Below, one piece after another: positions 25,610 to 34,315 of a DNA stretch of 51,760 bases. The stretch comes from DATMNI01 sp035570275. Its GTDB lineage: Bacteria; Acidobacteriota; Terriglobia; Bryobacterales; Bryobacteraceae. Under the pieces are notes generated by a model. It did not search any database. It was not told where the DNA came from and worked only from the letters and a program-made list of their open reading frames with translations. The translations under genes were made by a program, and so were the position numbers. The stretch covers positions 1 through 51,760 of the forward strand of contig DATMNI010000260.1 of the NCBI GenBank assembly GCA_035570275.1. The letters run 5' to 3'. Within the stretch, counting starts at the first letter, position 1. Every line of letters begins with the position of its first letter.

Positions 25610-25828
25610 ATGGCCAAGGGTTTCGTTTCGGTTATGGTGGAACGCTGCAAGGGTTGCGGATTCTGCGTGACCTTCTGCCCCACCCACGTGCTGGCGCTCT
25701 CATCGGCTTTTAATGCAAAGGGTTATCATCCGCCGCACGTGGTGGCAGGGGAGAAGTGCAGCGGCTGCGATCTGTGCGGAATGTATTGTCCCGACTTCGC
25801 CATCTTCGGAGCCCGCCGTGCAAGCTGA
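25610..25828 (+). CDS. korD: 2-oxoacid:ferredoxin oxidoreductase delta subunit, 4Fe-4S ferredoxin
   Basis: A 72-residue protein with two [4Fe-4S] motifs: CKGCGFCVTFCP (about residues 9-20) and CSGCDLCGMYCP (about 48-59). It carries electrons from the TPP-bound oxidation site to an external ferredoxin. Start ATG 25610 has GGAGGG about 7 bases upstream. It overlaps the alpha subunit start by 11 bases and is the first gene of a four-subunit operon, which fits KorD/VorD. The symbol is given by context; the oxoacid specificity is not proven. Confidence 0.9.
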   Translation: MAKGFVSVMVERCKGCGFCVTFCPTHVLALSSAFNAKGYHPPHVVAGEKCSGCDLCGMYCPDFAIFGARRAS

Positions 25829-26975
25829 CCCCAAAGGAGTTCTGACGGGTGTCCATTTCCTCGACGGTGACCACGCCTGTTGTGAGGGAACACTCGCAGC
25901 CGGTGCGCGATTTGCCGCAGGGTACCCGATCACGCCATCCACGGAAGTAGTGGAACGGTTTGCGTGGAGAATTCCAACGGTCGGCGGGATTTTCCTCCAG
26001 ATGGAGGACGAACTGGCGGCGTCAATCGCCATCCAGGGCGCCGTCTGGGGCGGGGCCAAGGCCTTCACGGTCACTTCGGGGCCGGGCTTCTCCCTGATGA
26101 TGGAGCATATCGGCTACGCGGCCATCACGGAAACACCGTGCGTCTTCGTGAACGTGCAGCGCGGCGGGCCTTCGACGGGGCTCCCGACGCTGCCGGCCCA
26201 AGCCGACATGATGCAGGCCAGGTGGGGGTCGCATGGGGATTACGCCATCATCGCGCTGTGCCCGAACTCGCCGCAGGAGTGTTTCGACCTCACCATCACC
26301 GGCTTCAACCTGGCTGAGGAATTCCGCGTCCCGGTGCTGATGATGATGGACGAGTGCGTGGGACACATGACCGAAAAAGTCATCATTCCGGAAGCCAGTG
26401 ACATCGCGATCACGCCGCGCCGGTTTACCAGCAAGACACCCGAGGACTTCCGGCTGTTTGAGCCGCGGGAAGACCTGGTGCCCGACATGGTGAAGGCGGG
26501 CGACGGGTACCGCTTCCACGTTACCGGCCTGACCCACGACGAACGCGGCTACCCGAGCATGAATGTGGAGACGCAGGACGGGCTGGTGCGGCGCCTGCAG
26601 GACAAGCTGAAGCCGTTTTCCAATGGACGCGCGTTGTGCGAGACCGAGCACCTGGAGGACGCCGAAGTGGTGGTGGTTTCCTACGGGATCACGTCGCGCG
26701 TGGCGCAGCGGGCGCTGCAGATGGCGCGCCAGCAGGGCGTGCGCGCCGGCAAGTTCCGCATCATCTCGGCGTGGCCCTTTCCGGAGCGGCACATCCAGGA
26801 GTTGGCGGGCCGGGTGAAGGCCTTCGTGGTGCCGGAGCTCAACCTGGGGCAGATGGTCCGCGAAGTGGAGCGGTCGGCGGCCGGCAAGTGCAAGGTGATG
26901 GCGGTGCCGCACGCCGGCGGCAGCGTGCACGATCCGGAAACCATACTCAAAGCCATTTTGGAGGCAGCCCGATGA
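25818..26975 (+). CDS. korA: 2-oxoacid:ferredoxin oxidoreductase alpha subunit
   Basis: About 385 residues from GTG 25818, which lies in the end of the delta subunit gene; in-frame codons further upstream fall within that gene. Typical alpha features are GTLAAGARFAAGYPITPSTE near residue 25, QMEDELAASIAIQGAVWGG, and TSGPGFSLMMEHIGYA with QRGGPSTGLPT. The C-terminal domain shows VVVVSYGITSRVAQRALQMA. Together with the beta subunit it performs reversible CoA-dependent oxidative decarboxylation of a 2-oxoacid. 2-oxoglutarate is the most likely substrate from family resemblance, but branched-chain oxoacids cannot be excluded. The stop overlaps the beta ATG. Confidence 0.92.
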   Translation: MQADPKGVLTGVHFLDGDHACCEGTLAAGARFAAGYPITPSTEVVERFAWRIPTVGGIFLQMEDELAASIAIQGAVWGGAKAFTVTSGPGFSLMMEHIGYAAITETPCVFVNVQRGGPSTGLPTLPAQADMMQARWGSHGDYAIIALCPNSPQECFDLTITGFNLAEEFRVPVLMMMDECVGHMTEKVIIPEASDIAITPRRFTSKTPEDFRLFEPREDLVPDMVKAGDGYRFHVTGLTHDERGYPSMNVETQDGLVRRLQDKLKPFSNGRALCETEHLEDAEVVVVSYGITSRVAQRALQMARQQGVRAGKFRIISAWPFPERHIQELAGRVKAFVVPELNLGQMVREVERSAAGKCKVMAVPHAGGSVHDPETILKAILEAAR

Positions 26976-27907
26976 CGGTAGCGACTTTAGAGATCCCGGG
27001 CGAAATTCCGGGCGAGATACCTGGCGAGATACCAGGCGAGATTCCGGCGGATGCACGCAACCCGGTGGAGCCGTTCCTGCGGATGGACCGGATGCCGCAC
27101 ATCTGGTGCCCGGGCTGCGGGATCGGCACCACGGTCAACTGTTTCACGCGCGCGCTGCTGGATTCGCAGGCCAACCTGGATAAGGTGGCGATCGTTTCCG
27201 GGATCGGCTGTACCGGGCGCGTGGCGGGGTACGCCAATCTCGATTCCTTTCATACCACCCACGGGCGCGCCATTCCGTTCGCCACAGGGCTGAAGCTGGC
27301 CAACCCGGAATTGCAGGTGGTGGTTTACTCGGGCGATGGCGACCTGTTCGCGATCGGCGGCAACCATTTCATTCACGCGGCGCGGCGCAACATGGACATC
27401 AAGGTGATCTGCGTGAATAACCTGACTTATGCGATGACGGGCGGGCAAACGGGGCCCGCCACGCCGGGGCAGACCATTTCGGCGACGTCGCCGTACGGAG
27501 TGTTTGAGCCTTCGTTCAACCTGGTACAGCTTGCCGAGGCGGCGGGCGCGGCTTACGTGGCGCGCTGGACCACTTACCATGTGAAGCAGCTTAGCCGGTC
27601 GATGGCGGAGGTGCTGAACAAGAAGGGCTTCTGCTTTATCGAGGTGCTCTCGCCCTGCCCCACGCTTTATCAGCGGCGCAACAAAATGGGCGACGGCCTG
27701 GAAGCCATGAAGTTCTATAAACAAGTCAGTAAGGTGCGGAACGGCGCGCCCACCAGCGAATGTGCACTGACCAAGGCGGGCGAGATTGTGGTGGGTAAGT
27801 TCGTGGACCGCGACCGGCCCGATTACCTGGAACTGCTCAAAGCGCAAATGACGGAATCGCTGGGCGAGCGTTACGCGGAACCGGAGGTCGCATGCAGCCA
27901 ATGTTGA
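26972..27907 (+). CDS. korB: 2-oxoacid:ferredoxin oxidoreductase beta subunit (TPP-binding)
   Basis: A 311-residue subunit starting at ATG 26972 inside ATGA, overlapping the alpha stop. An unusual N-terminal tail is built from repeated P-G-E-I units (residues 7-25), encoded by an imperfect 12-base tandem repeat. The normal subunit starts at HIWCPGCGIGTTVNCF, which contributes Cys ligands. TPP binding is shown by YSGDGDLFAIGGNHFIHAAR and ICVNNLTYAMTGGQ. The cofactor-binding residues are intact. Upstream in-frame sequence lies inside the alpha gene and is not coding. Confidence 0.93.
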   Translation: MTVATLEIPGEIPGEIPGEIPGEIPADARNPVEPFLRMDRMPHIWCPGCGIGTTVNCFTRALLDSQANLDKVAIVSGIGCTGRVAGYANLDSFHTTHGRAIPFATGLKLANPELQVVVYSGDGDLFAIGGNHFIHAARRNMDIKVICVNNLTYAMTGGQTGPATPGQTISATSPYGVFEPSFNLVQLAEAAGAAYVARWTTYHVKQLSRSMAEVLNKKGFCFIEVLSPCPTLYQRRNKMGDGLEAMKFYKQVSKVRNGAPTSECALTKAGEIVVGKFVDRDRPDYLELLKAQMTESLGERYAEPEVACSQC

Positions 27908-28494
27908 AGCAAATCCGTATTGCCGGGTTCGGTGGACAGGGAGTGATTCTGGCGGCGGCGGTGATTGGCAAGGCCGAAGCCATTTTCCATGGCGGCTATG
28001 CCTGCATGACGCAGAGCTTCGGCCCGGAGGCGCGCGGCGGGTCGTCGAGTGCGCAGGTTATTCTTTCCAGCCAGCCGATTCTGTACCCGTACGTGACGCA
28101 GCCGGACATACTGGTGGTGATGTCACAGGAGGCCTGCACGCGCTTCGGGCCGCAGTTGAAGCCGGGCGGAATTCTGATTATCGAGCAGGAGTTGGTGCGG
28201 ATCGACAAGATGCCTACGGGCGTGCGAGTCTACGGTGTGCCGGCGACGCGGTTGGCCGAAGAGATAGGCAAGAAGGTGGTGCTGAATATCGTGATGGTGG
28301 GGTTCTTCGGCGCCGTCACGAATCTGCTGGACCCGGATGCGCTGCGCCAGGCGGTGGGCGATTCGGTGCCGCCGGCTATGCAGGCGCTGAATCTGCGGGC
28401 GTTCGATAAGGGCTTCGCGTACGGCGGTGAGTTGATGTTACGGCTGGCGGAAGATGGGGAAGCGCAAGAAGTGAGGGCGATGGAGGCGGTGTAG
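27892..28494 (+). CDS. korC: 2-oxoacid:ferredoxin oxidoreductase gamma subunit
   Basis: A 200-residue subunit. The N-terminal QIRIAGFGGQGVILAA and QSFGPEARGGSSSAQVI segments are characteristic of the gamma domain. Start ATG 27892 has GGAGGT just upstream and overlaps the beta gene end; ATG 27904 is an alternative. It completes the D-A-B-C operon. The leuA gene follows after 25 bases on the same strand and may share the transcript. Confidence 0.93.
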   Translation: MQPMLKQIRIAGFGGQGVILAAAVIGKAEAIFHGGYACMTQSFGPEARGGSSSAQVILSSQPILYPYVTQPDILVVMSQEACTRFGPQLKPGGILIIEQELVRIDKMPTGVRVYGVPATRLAEEIGKKVVLNIVMVGFFGAVTNLLDPDALRQAVGDSVPPAMQALNLRAFDKGFAYGGELMLRLAEDGEAQEVRAMEAV

Positions 28495-28519
28495 GGCTTC
28501 CTGCTAAAGTTAGGGAACC

Positions 28520-30079
28520 ATGTCCGAGAAAGTAGCCGTATTCGACACCACCCTCAGGGATGGCGAACAGGCTGCCGGTACGCGCCTTGGCAGCCGGGAA
28601 AAGCTGATCATCGCCAGGCAACTGGCGCAGTTGAAAGTCGATGTCATCGAGGCCGGCTACCCCGCGTCCTCGCCCGAAGATGCGGAAGCTGTCCAGCTCA
28701 TCTGCAGCGAGATTGAAGGCCCTGCCATCTGCGCCTTGTCGCGAGCGGTGCCTTTCGATATAGAAGCCTGCGGCAAGGCGCTGGCACGGGCCCGCCGGCC
28801 GCGGATTCACACCGGCATCGGCGTCTCTGACATTCATCTGGCGGGCAAGTTTCGCGACGACCGCTACGGCAAGACACTCGGCGAGAAGAAGGTGAAAGTC
28901 CTGCAGATGGCCATCGACGCCGTCAAACTTGCCAGGCAGTATGCCGATGATGTGGAGTTCTACGCCGAAGACGCCGGCCGCTCCGACGCCGCCTACCTGG
29001 TGGAGATGATCCATGCCGCCATCGACGCCGGGGCTACCGTCGTCAACATTCCCGACACCACCGGCTACACGGTGCCCGAACAGTACGGCGCTATGATCCG
29101 GACTCTCCGGGAGAAGGTGCCGAACATCGCCAAAGCTACTATCAGCGTGCATTGCCACGACGATCTGGGGATGGCGGTGGCCAACACCCTATACGGCGTG
29201 CTCAACGGCGCGCGGCAAGTGGAATGTACCGTCAACGGCATCGGCGAGAGGGCGGGCAATGCGGCGCTGGAAGAGATCGTGATGGCGATGCGCACGCGCG
29301 CCGACTACTTCCAGGTTCACACCGATATCGATACCCGCGAGTTGCTCCGCACCAGCCGGCTGGTTTCGGACATGCTGGGGATCAAGGTGCCGCCCAACAA
29401 AGCCGTGGTTGGCGATAATGCTTTCTCCCACAGTTCGGGAATCCACGTCGACGGTTTCCTGAAGGAACGGGAGACCTATGAGATCATGCGGCCGGAAGAC
29501 GTAGGGGTCACCGAAAGCCGCGTGGTGCTGACGGCGCGCACCGGCCGCCACGGGCTGAGCGACCGCCTCCAGAAGCTCGGCTACACGCTCTCCCAGGAAG
29601 ATCTCAACCAGGCTTACGAGAAGTTTCTGGTGGTGGCGGACCGAAAGCAGGAAGTCTTCGACCAGGATCTGATCGCGATTCTGCATGACGAGATTCATCC
29701 GCTGCCGGAAACGTATCGGCTCGACTACCTGCACATCAACAGCGGCACGGCGGCAATCCCGACGGCCACGGTGCGGCTGCGATTCGCCGATGGCATGCTG
29801 CAAGGCGCGGCGATTGGGGATGGACCCGTGGATGCCGCCTGCCGGGCCATTTCGGCCGTCACCAAGACCGCGGCGAAGCTAGAGAAATACGAGATACGGG
29901 CGGTGACCAGCGGCACGGAGGCGATGGGCGAAGTGACCATGCTGTTGGAACTCGAGGGCCGGAAGGTGCTGGGACGAAGCGCTTCCACGGATGTGATTGA
30001 AGCCAGCGCACGGGCTTATATAGACGCCCTGAACAAGCTGGCGCACTTCGCGGCGAAGCGGGCGGATGCAGGGGACTAG
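28520..30079 (+). CDS. leuA: 2-isopropylmalate synthase
   Basis: A 519-residue enzyme that condenses acetyl-CoA with 2-oxoisovalerate in the first committed step of leucine biosynthesis. The HMGL-like barrel has FDTTLRDGEQAAGT at residue 8, the metal-binding SVHCHDDLGMAVANTLYG, and ECTVNGIGERAGNAALEEI. The regulatory C-terminal LeuA dimer domain (about 380-515) is present (YLHINSGTAAIPTATVRL, SASTDVIEASARAYIDALNK). Length and motifs fit type I LeuA; (R)-citramalate synthase is the main alternative. The preceding oxidoreductase operon is only 25 bases away, hinting at a link with 2-oxoacid supply. Confidence 0.93.
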   Translation: MSEKVAVFDTTLRDGEQAAGTRLGSREKLIIARQLAQLKVDVIEAGYPASSPEDAEAVQLICSEIEGPAICALSRAVPFDIEACGKALARARRPRIHTGIGVSDIHLAGKFRDDRYGKTLGEKKVKVLQMAIDAVKLARQYADDVEFYAEDAGRSDAAYLVEMIHAAIDAGATVVNIPDTTGYTVPEQYGAMIRTLREKVPNIAKATISVHCHDDLGMAVANTLYGVLNGARQVECTVNGIGERAGNAALEEIVMAMRTRADYFQVHTDIDTRELLRTSRLVSDMLGIKVPPNKAVVGDNAFSHSSGIHVDGFLKERETYEIMRPEDVGVTESRVVLTARTGRHGLSDRLQKLGYTLSQEDLNQAYEKFLVVADRKQEVFDQDLIAILHDEIHPLPETYRLDYLHINSGTAAIPTATVRLRFADGMLQGAAIGDGPVDAACRAISAVTKTAAKLEKYEIRAVTSGTEAMGEVTMLLELEGRKVLGRSASTDVIEASARAYIDALNKLAHFAAKRADAGD

Positions 30080-30197
30080 TTATCCCCCGGATCTAACTTA
30101 GCTTAATCCTGGCTGGCGTTTTGTACTAACTTCCGATAACTCCCACTTTAAGTTAACCGGCACCGGGGCGGACTGCGATACGCTGAAGAGGACTATT

Positions 30198-31598
30198 ATG
30201 AGACTATTTACCCTGATGATGGCCGCTCTGGTACCGCTAGGCGCCCAAGGAGAAACTGCGCGGACCGATCGGTATCCGGAAATCCGAGTGCTAATCCGTG
30301 AAGCGGAGACCGCGTCGGTTAACATTCAGTATCTTGATGACCGGAGCGATCCGCACTCGTGGGGGGCCAGGCTTTTTGCGCGTGCAGGGTACCTCGATGA
30401 CGCGGCCCGTGCATTCGGCAAGCTGGATCCCGCCGTGGAACCGCCCTATGACCTCTGGAGGGCGCGGGTTCTCTACGGAGACTTGGCCGGCGCCGAGAAG
30501 AGTCTGGAATCGATTGCGGACCCGGGGCACAAAGCTCAGGCAATGACATCGCTAGCCTATCTTCTCTGGAAAATGGGTGAGCCGGCAAAGGCCCGAATTC
30601 GCTTCGAAGCCGCACGCCAAATTGCACTGAAGATAGCGAATCTGGAGCATCGCAAAGAAGTGCTGGCGACCATCGGGCGGTTATTGACAAACTCGCCCGT
30701 AGAACCACAGGATCGGGTATCTGCAACACCCAGACCACGGAAGAAGTTCGACATCGAGGACCAGCTGATTCCGCCGTTCCCGGTTACGACAGACGGATTT
30801 CGAGATCTCGATCGGAAGGAGTTCGCAAATCGGGCCCTTGAGAATGGCGAGTTAATGACAAAGCTGTACGCCAAGATGGAGGCGGGAAACCGCGAAGACA
30901 CGCTGCGTATTGTCGAAAGTGCCGCGACGCCCTTTCAAAAGGCGCTTGGGATGGCCAGTATTGAGCACATCCTGATTCAGGCGGGTCGACCCGACGTGGC
31001 AGAGCAATACGCCCAGAAGATTTCCGCCTCTGATTCAGACTGTTTGCTGGCGAAAGCGGAAGCGTTAAGCGCCGCTGGTGCCGCCTGGCTAAGAGCAGGT
31101 GACGCGGGACGAGCTCACCCGGACTTCGAGGCTGCCATCGGTCTTGTCAAGTCAGTTCCAGACTTACCGTTCGGAAAGGTATTGGTGATGCTGTCGATCG
31201 GATCGGCCCAAGCCAAGGGCGGATTGGTTGCGAGTGCCGGAGCAAGCTTTCGGCTGGCCAAAGAACTGGCTCTGGAATTGCCTGTGCGACCGGTGGCTGT
31301 GAAGCCTTCTGCCAAAACAACCGCTGCCGTAACTCACTATCGGGGCGAGGCGTACGGCAGAATACTTCCAGCGGTGATTCGAGCGCACGATTTGGGCGCC
31401 GCGAACGAGGCAGCTAAGCTTTGGAGACTGGCAGACGATAAAGCAAGCCTCACCATCGCGGAAGCGTGGCTGGACGCCGGCCGAACCGATGAGGCTGTCG
31501 CCTCCGCCCGAGCGATTGCTGATGTTTCGGAAAGGGTCGAAACGTTGCTTGTTCTGGCTCGAGAACTGCTGAACCGGGCCGGTGCGCCTGACCTTTGA
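30198..31598 (+). CDS. exported helical-repeat (TPR-like) protein, unknown function
   Basis: A 466-residue protein with a short signal peptide (MRLFTLMMAALVPLGAQG) and a ribosome site (GAGGA) 5' of ATG 30198. The body is a chain of Ala-rich helical pairs resembling divergent TPR/SEL units (FARAGYLDDAARAFGKLD, LAYLLWKMGEPAKARIRFEA, GAAWLRAGDAGRAHPDFEAA). The C-terminus repeats AEAWLDAGRTDEAVASARAI. It lacks other domains. Composition is lower in GC than its neighbours. Role unknown; the periplasmic location and TPR form suggest a scaffold or quality-control function. Nothing in the surroundings narrows it further. Confidence 0.75.
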   Translation: MRLFTLMMAALVPLGAQGETARTDRYPEIRVLIREAETASVNIQYLDDRSDPHSWGARLFARAGYLDDAARAFGKLDPAVEPPYDLWRARVLYGDLAGAEKSLESIADPGHKAQAMTSLAYLLWKMGEPAKARIRFEAARQIALKIANLEHRKEVLATIGRLLTNSPVEPQDRVSATPRPRKKFDIEDQLIPPFPVTTDGFRDLDRKEFANRALENGELMTKLYAKMEAGNREDTLRIVESAATPFQKALGMASIEHILIQAGRPDVAEQYAQKISASDSDCLLAKAEALSAAGAAWLRAGDAGRAHPDFEAAIGLVKSVPDLPFGKVLVMLSIGSAQAKGGLVASAGASFRLAKELALELPVRPVAVKPSAKTTAAVTHYRGEAYGRILPAVIRAHDLGAANEAAKLWRLADDKASLTIAEAWLDAGRTDEAVASARAIADVSERVETLLVLARELLNRAGAPDL

Positions 31599-31677
31599 GA
31601 CGACGTTTTGAAAAGGGCCGGAAAACGAGCCGGGCGCAGGCCGGAAGTCCGCTCTGTGCAGTTGGCTGCGGCCGACC

Positions 31678-33267
31678 TTACCCCAGCACCCGCGTCCAGC
31701 GCACCAGTTTGATCAGCCGCGTCATCCAACGCGCGTGGAGGCCGGCGTCCATGCCGTGCGAGGGTGCAATCGAAATTAACCGCTGCACCGCCACCGTCTT
31801 GGATTGCGTGAACTTGAGAATCCCCTCCTCGCCGTGCCGGGGGTGGAGGCCGGATTCCTTCACTCCGCCGATGGGCGAATCCACAGAGCCCCAGACCGCC
31901 GCATAAGCCTCGTTCACGTTGACAGAGCCCGCCTGGATCTGACGCGCCAGTCTCACGCCGCCGCCGGCATCGCGGGTCCAGACGCTGGCGTTCAAACCGT
32001 ACCGGCTGGTGTTGGCCCGCTCGATGGCTTCGGTCTCGGTAGTGAATGGATAAATCGAGACTACCGGACCGAAGGTCTCGTCCGCGTAGACCGCCATGCC
32101 CTCGCGGACGTCGGCCAGGATGGTAGGCTCATAAAACAGCGGTCCCAAATCCGGCCGGCGGCGCCCGCCGGTCACCACCGTGGCGCCCTTCGCCACGGCG
32201 TCGCGCACGTGTTCCTCAACCGTGTGCAGTTGCCGTTCCGAGGTTAGCGAGCCCATCTGCACCCCATAATCCAGCTCCGGGCCAAGCTTCAAACCGCGCG
32301 TGCGCTCGGCAAGAAGAGCCAGAAAAGGCTGGTAGAGCGACCGGTGCACGTAGATCCTTTCGAGCGAGATGCAAACCTGGCCCGCGCCGGCGAAGCAACC
32401 GCGGACGGCGCCATCCACGGCAGCCGCCAGGTCCGCATCGGCAAGCACGATCATCGGGTTCTTGCCGCCGAGTTCGAGCGAGCAGCCAATCAGCCGGTCC
32501 GCCGCCTGGCGCGCCACCAGTCTGCCGGTGCTGGTGCTGCCGGTGAACATGATGTAATCCACGCGCGCGCAAAGAGCCTGCCCCACGGTTGGCCCATCTC
32601 CCGTGACGACCTGCAGTACGTCCCGCGGAAGCCCGGCCTGGCGCAACAGGCTCACCGCCCAAAGCGCCGTGAAGGTGGTTTGCGGATCGGGTTTGATGAC
32701 GCCGGCATTCCCCGCCAGGAGGGCCGGAACAGCATCGGTGATGGCCAGATTCAGCGGGAAATTCCAAGGCACGATGAAGCCCACCACGCCCACCGGCGAC
32801 CTGAATTCCCACGTCCTGGTCAGCAGCGGCAAGGCGCCCTTCCGGCGGCGCAGCCGCAGGATCTTTTCGGCGCGAAAGGCGTAATAGCGCGATACGATTG
32901 CGGTGTCCAAGACTTCCTCAAACGCGTTGCGGCGAGCCTTCCCCGTTTCGAGTTGAATGAGGTCCAACACCTCGTCCTGACGCTGCAGCAACAAGTCGTG
33001 AAAGCGCAGGAAGATGGCGCGGCGATCGGAGAAACTGCGCGCCGCCCAGGCGGGTTGCGCGGCGCGCGCCCGGGCCACGGCCAGTTCGACATCGGCCTCC
33101 CGCGCAGCCGGGATGGTGCCTAGCGAGTCGCCCGAGAACGGCGCCCGGACCACGATTTCCTCATGCAAGCCTGCGTCTTGGGCGATCTGCAGGGTGATCT
33201 GGGAGGTGAGATTGCCGAAGAGCGTCGGCTCGATGTGCGGCTTAGTGTGCAATGGCGCGCGATCCAC
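31678..33267 (-). CDS. gabD2: succinate-semialdehyde dehydrogenase (NADP+), GabD2-like
   Basis: About 529 residues of the ALDH superfamily, closest to actinobacterial GabD2: RACF-type segment GCFAGAGQVCISLERIYVH (catalytic Cys), LELGGKNPMIVLADADL (catalytic Glu), PWNFPLNLAITDAVPALLAG, and the GabD2-like SVNVNEAYAAVWGS and GLHPRHGEEGILKFTQSKTV. It converts succinate semialdehyde (or a related aldehyde) to the acid. Start is uncertain: GTG 33267 (AGGTG about 10 bases upstream) or TTG 33252; the open frame continues far upstream over the divergent SDR gene and is not coding there. It is divergent from the SDR gene. Confidence 0.88.
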   Translation of the reverse strand: MDRAPLHTKPHIEPTLFGNLTSQITLQIAQDAGLHEEIVVRAPFSGDSLGTIPAAREADVELAVARARAAQPAWAARSFSDRRAIFLRFHDLLLQRQDEVLDLIQLETGKARRNAFEEVLDTAIVSRYYAFRAEKILRLRRRKGALPLLTRTWEFRSPVGVVGFIVPWNFPLNLAITDAVPALLAGNAGVIKPDPQTTFTALWAVSLLRQAGLPRDVLQVVTGDGPTVGQALCARVDYIMFTGSTSTGRLVARQAADRLIGCSLELGGKNPMIVLADADLAAAVDGAVRGCFAGAGQVCISLERIYVHRSLYQPFLALLAERTRGLKLGPELDYGVQMGSLTSERQLHTVEEHVRDAVAKGATVVTGGRRRPDLGPLFYEPTILADVREGMAVYADETFGPVVSIYPFTTETEAIERANTSRYGLNASVWTRDAGGGVRLARQIQAGSVNVNEAYAAVWGSVDSPIGGVKESGLHPRHGEEGILKFTQSKTVAVQRLISIAPSHGMDAGLHARWMTRLIKLVRWTRVLG

Positions 33268-33324
33268 CGGGGTGAATGCACCTGAGCGCAGCTTAGCACG
33301 CGGTGGTAACCTCGGGTTGAACCT

Positions 33325-34167
33325 ATGCCAGACCCTAACCCAGCGCTCCATCCCGATCTGCGGGGCCGCGTCGCCCTTGTCACCGGAGCCAGCCGTGGAA
33401 TCGGCAAAGCCCTGGCACTTCGGTTGGCCGCCGAGGGCGCGGACGTGGTGGTGGCTGCCAAGAGCGAACAGTCTTCCGAGCGGCTTCCCGGCAGCATCCA
33501 CGAAACCGCCGAGGCCATCCGCTCTTCGGGCCGCCGCGCCCTGGCCGTGGCCACTGACGTGCGCGATGAGGACGCCATCCGCAACATGATTGAGCGCGCG
33601 GCGGCCGAATTCGGACGGCTCGACATGCTGGTAAACAATGCGGGCGCGATCTGGACGCAGCCGATTCTGGAGACGCCGCCCAAACGCTTCGACCTGATGA
33701 TGGGTGTGAACGTCCGCGCCGCCTACATCGCCTGTTACTACGCGCTTCCGTATATGGTGAAGCAGCAGTGGGGCCACGTGCTGAACATGTGCCCGCGCCT
33801 GTCCACCGAACCCTCACCCGGCAAGGTGGCCTACATGATTTCCAAACTCGGCATGGCACGGGTGGCCATCGGGCTGGCCGCCGAGCACCAAAAGGACAAC
33901 ATCGCCGGCAACGCGCTGTGGCCGCGGACGATCATTGAGAGCCAGGCATCGATCAACTGGAAAATGGCCGGGCGGTCACAATGGCGCACACCGGAGATCC
34001 TCTGCGACGCTTCGATGGCGATCTTCGCCCAGGAACCGCGGACGTCGACCGGGCGGCAATGGATCGACGAGGAAGTGCTCACCGAACTGGCGGGTGTCAC
34101 CAACTTCGATCGCTACTGGTGTGAAGGCAAGCCGCCGGAGAGGCCGATTTACATCGATAAATGGTAG
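33325..34167 (+). CDS. SDR-family oxidoreductase, HSDL2-like
   Basis: A 280-residue short-chain dehydrogenase. The NAD(P) motif is VTGASRGIGKAL (about residues 20-31), followed by LVNNAGAIW and the catalytic YMISK (about 172-176). The segment ALWPRTIIESQAS and the YWCEGKPPERPIYIDKW tail resemble hydroxysteroid dehydrogenase-like 2 proteins, here without an SCP2 domain. Substrate unknown, probably a hydroxyacyl or lipid alcohol. Short divergent spacer with the aldehyde dehydrogenase gene suggests shared control. Confidence 0.88.
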   Translation: MPDPNPALHPDLRGRVALVTGASRGIGKALALRLAAEGADVVVAAKSEQSSERLPGSIHETAEAIRSSGRRALAVATDVRDEDAIRNMIERAAAEFGRLDMLVNNAGAIWTQPILETPPKRFDLMMGVNVRAAYIACYYALPYMVKQQWGHVLNMCPRLSTEPSPGKVAYMISKLGMARVAIGLAAEHQKDNIAGNALWPRTIIESQASINWKMAGRSQWRTPEILCDASMAIFAQEPRTSTGRQWIDEEVLTELAGVTNFDRYWCEGKPPERPIYIDKW

Positions 34168-34263
34168 GGGCCGGAACCGCGTGTTCGGGCGGCCCACAGT
34201 GCGCCATCTGCAACTAAGTAACCAGGCGTCAGACGGTATTGCCAAAATCACCTGAGATTCCCA

Positions 34264-34292
34264 TTGACATTCTCTCCATGTGTAGATACTAT
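34264..34292 (+). promoter_or_regulatory. sigma-70 promoter of the PEP-CTERM gene
   Basis: TTGACA at 34264-34269 and TACTAT at 34287-34292, separated by exactly 17 bases, followed about 13 bases later by GGAGGA (34305-34310) and ATG 34316. A near-consensus promoter, unusual in this window. Confidence 0.75.
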
Positions 34293-34315
34293 TCCTTACA
34301 TATCGGAGGAATGTA

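Noticed and set aside
33268..33777. N-terminal extension of the aldehyde dehydrogenase frame
   Set aside because: It runs antisense through the SDR gene and extends well beyond the GabD2-like N-terminus.
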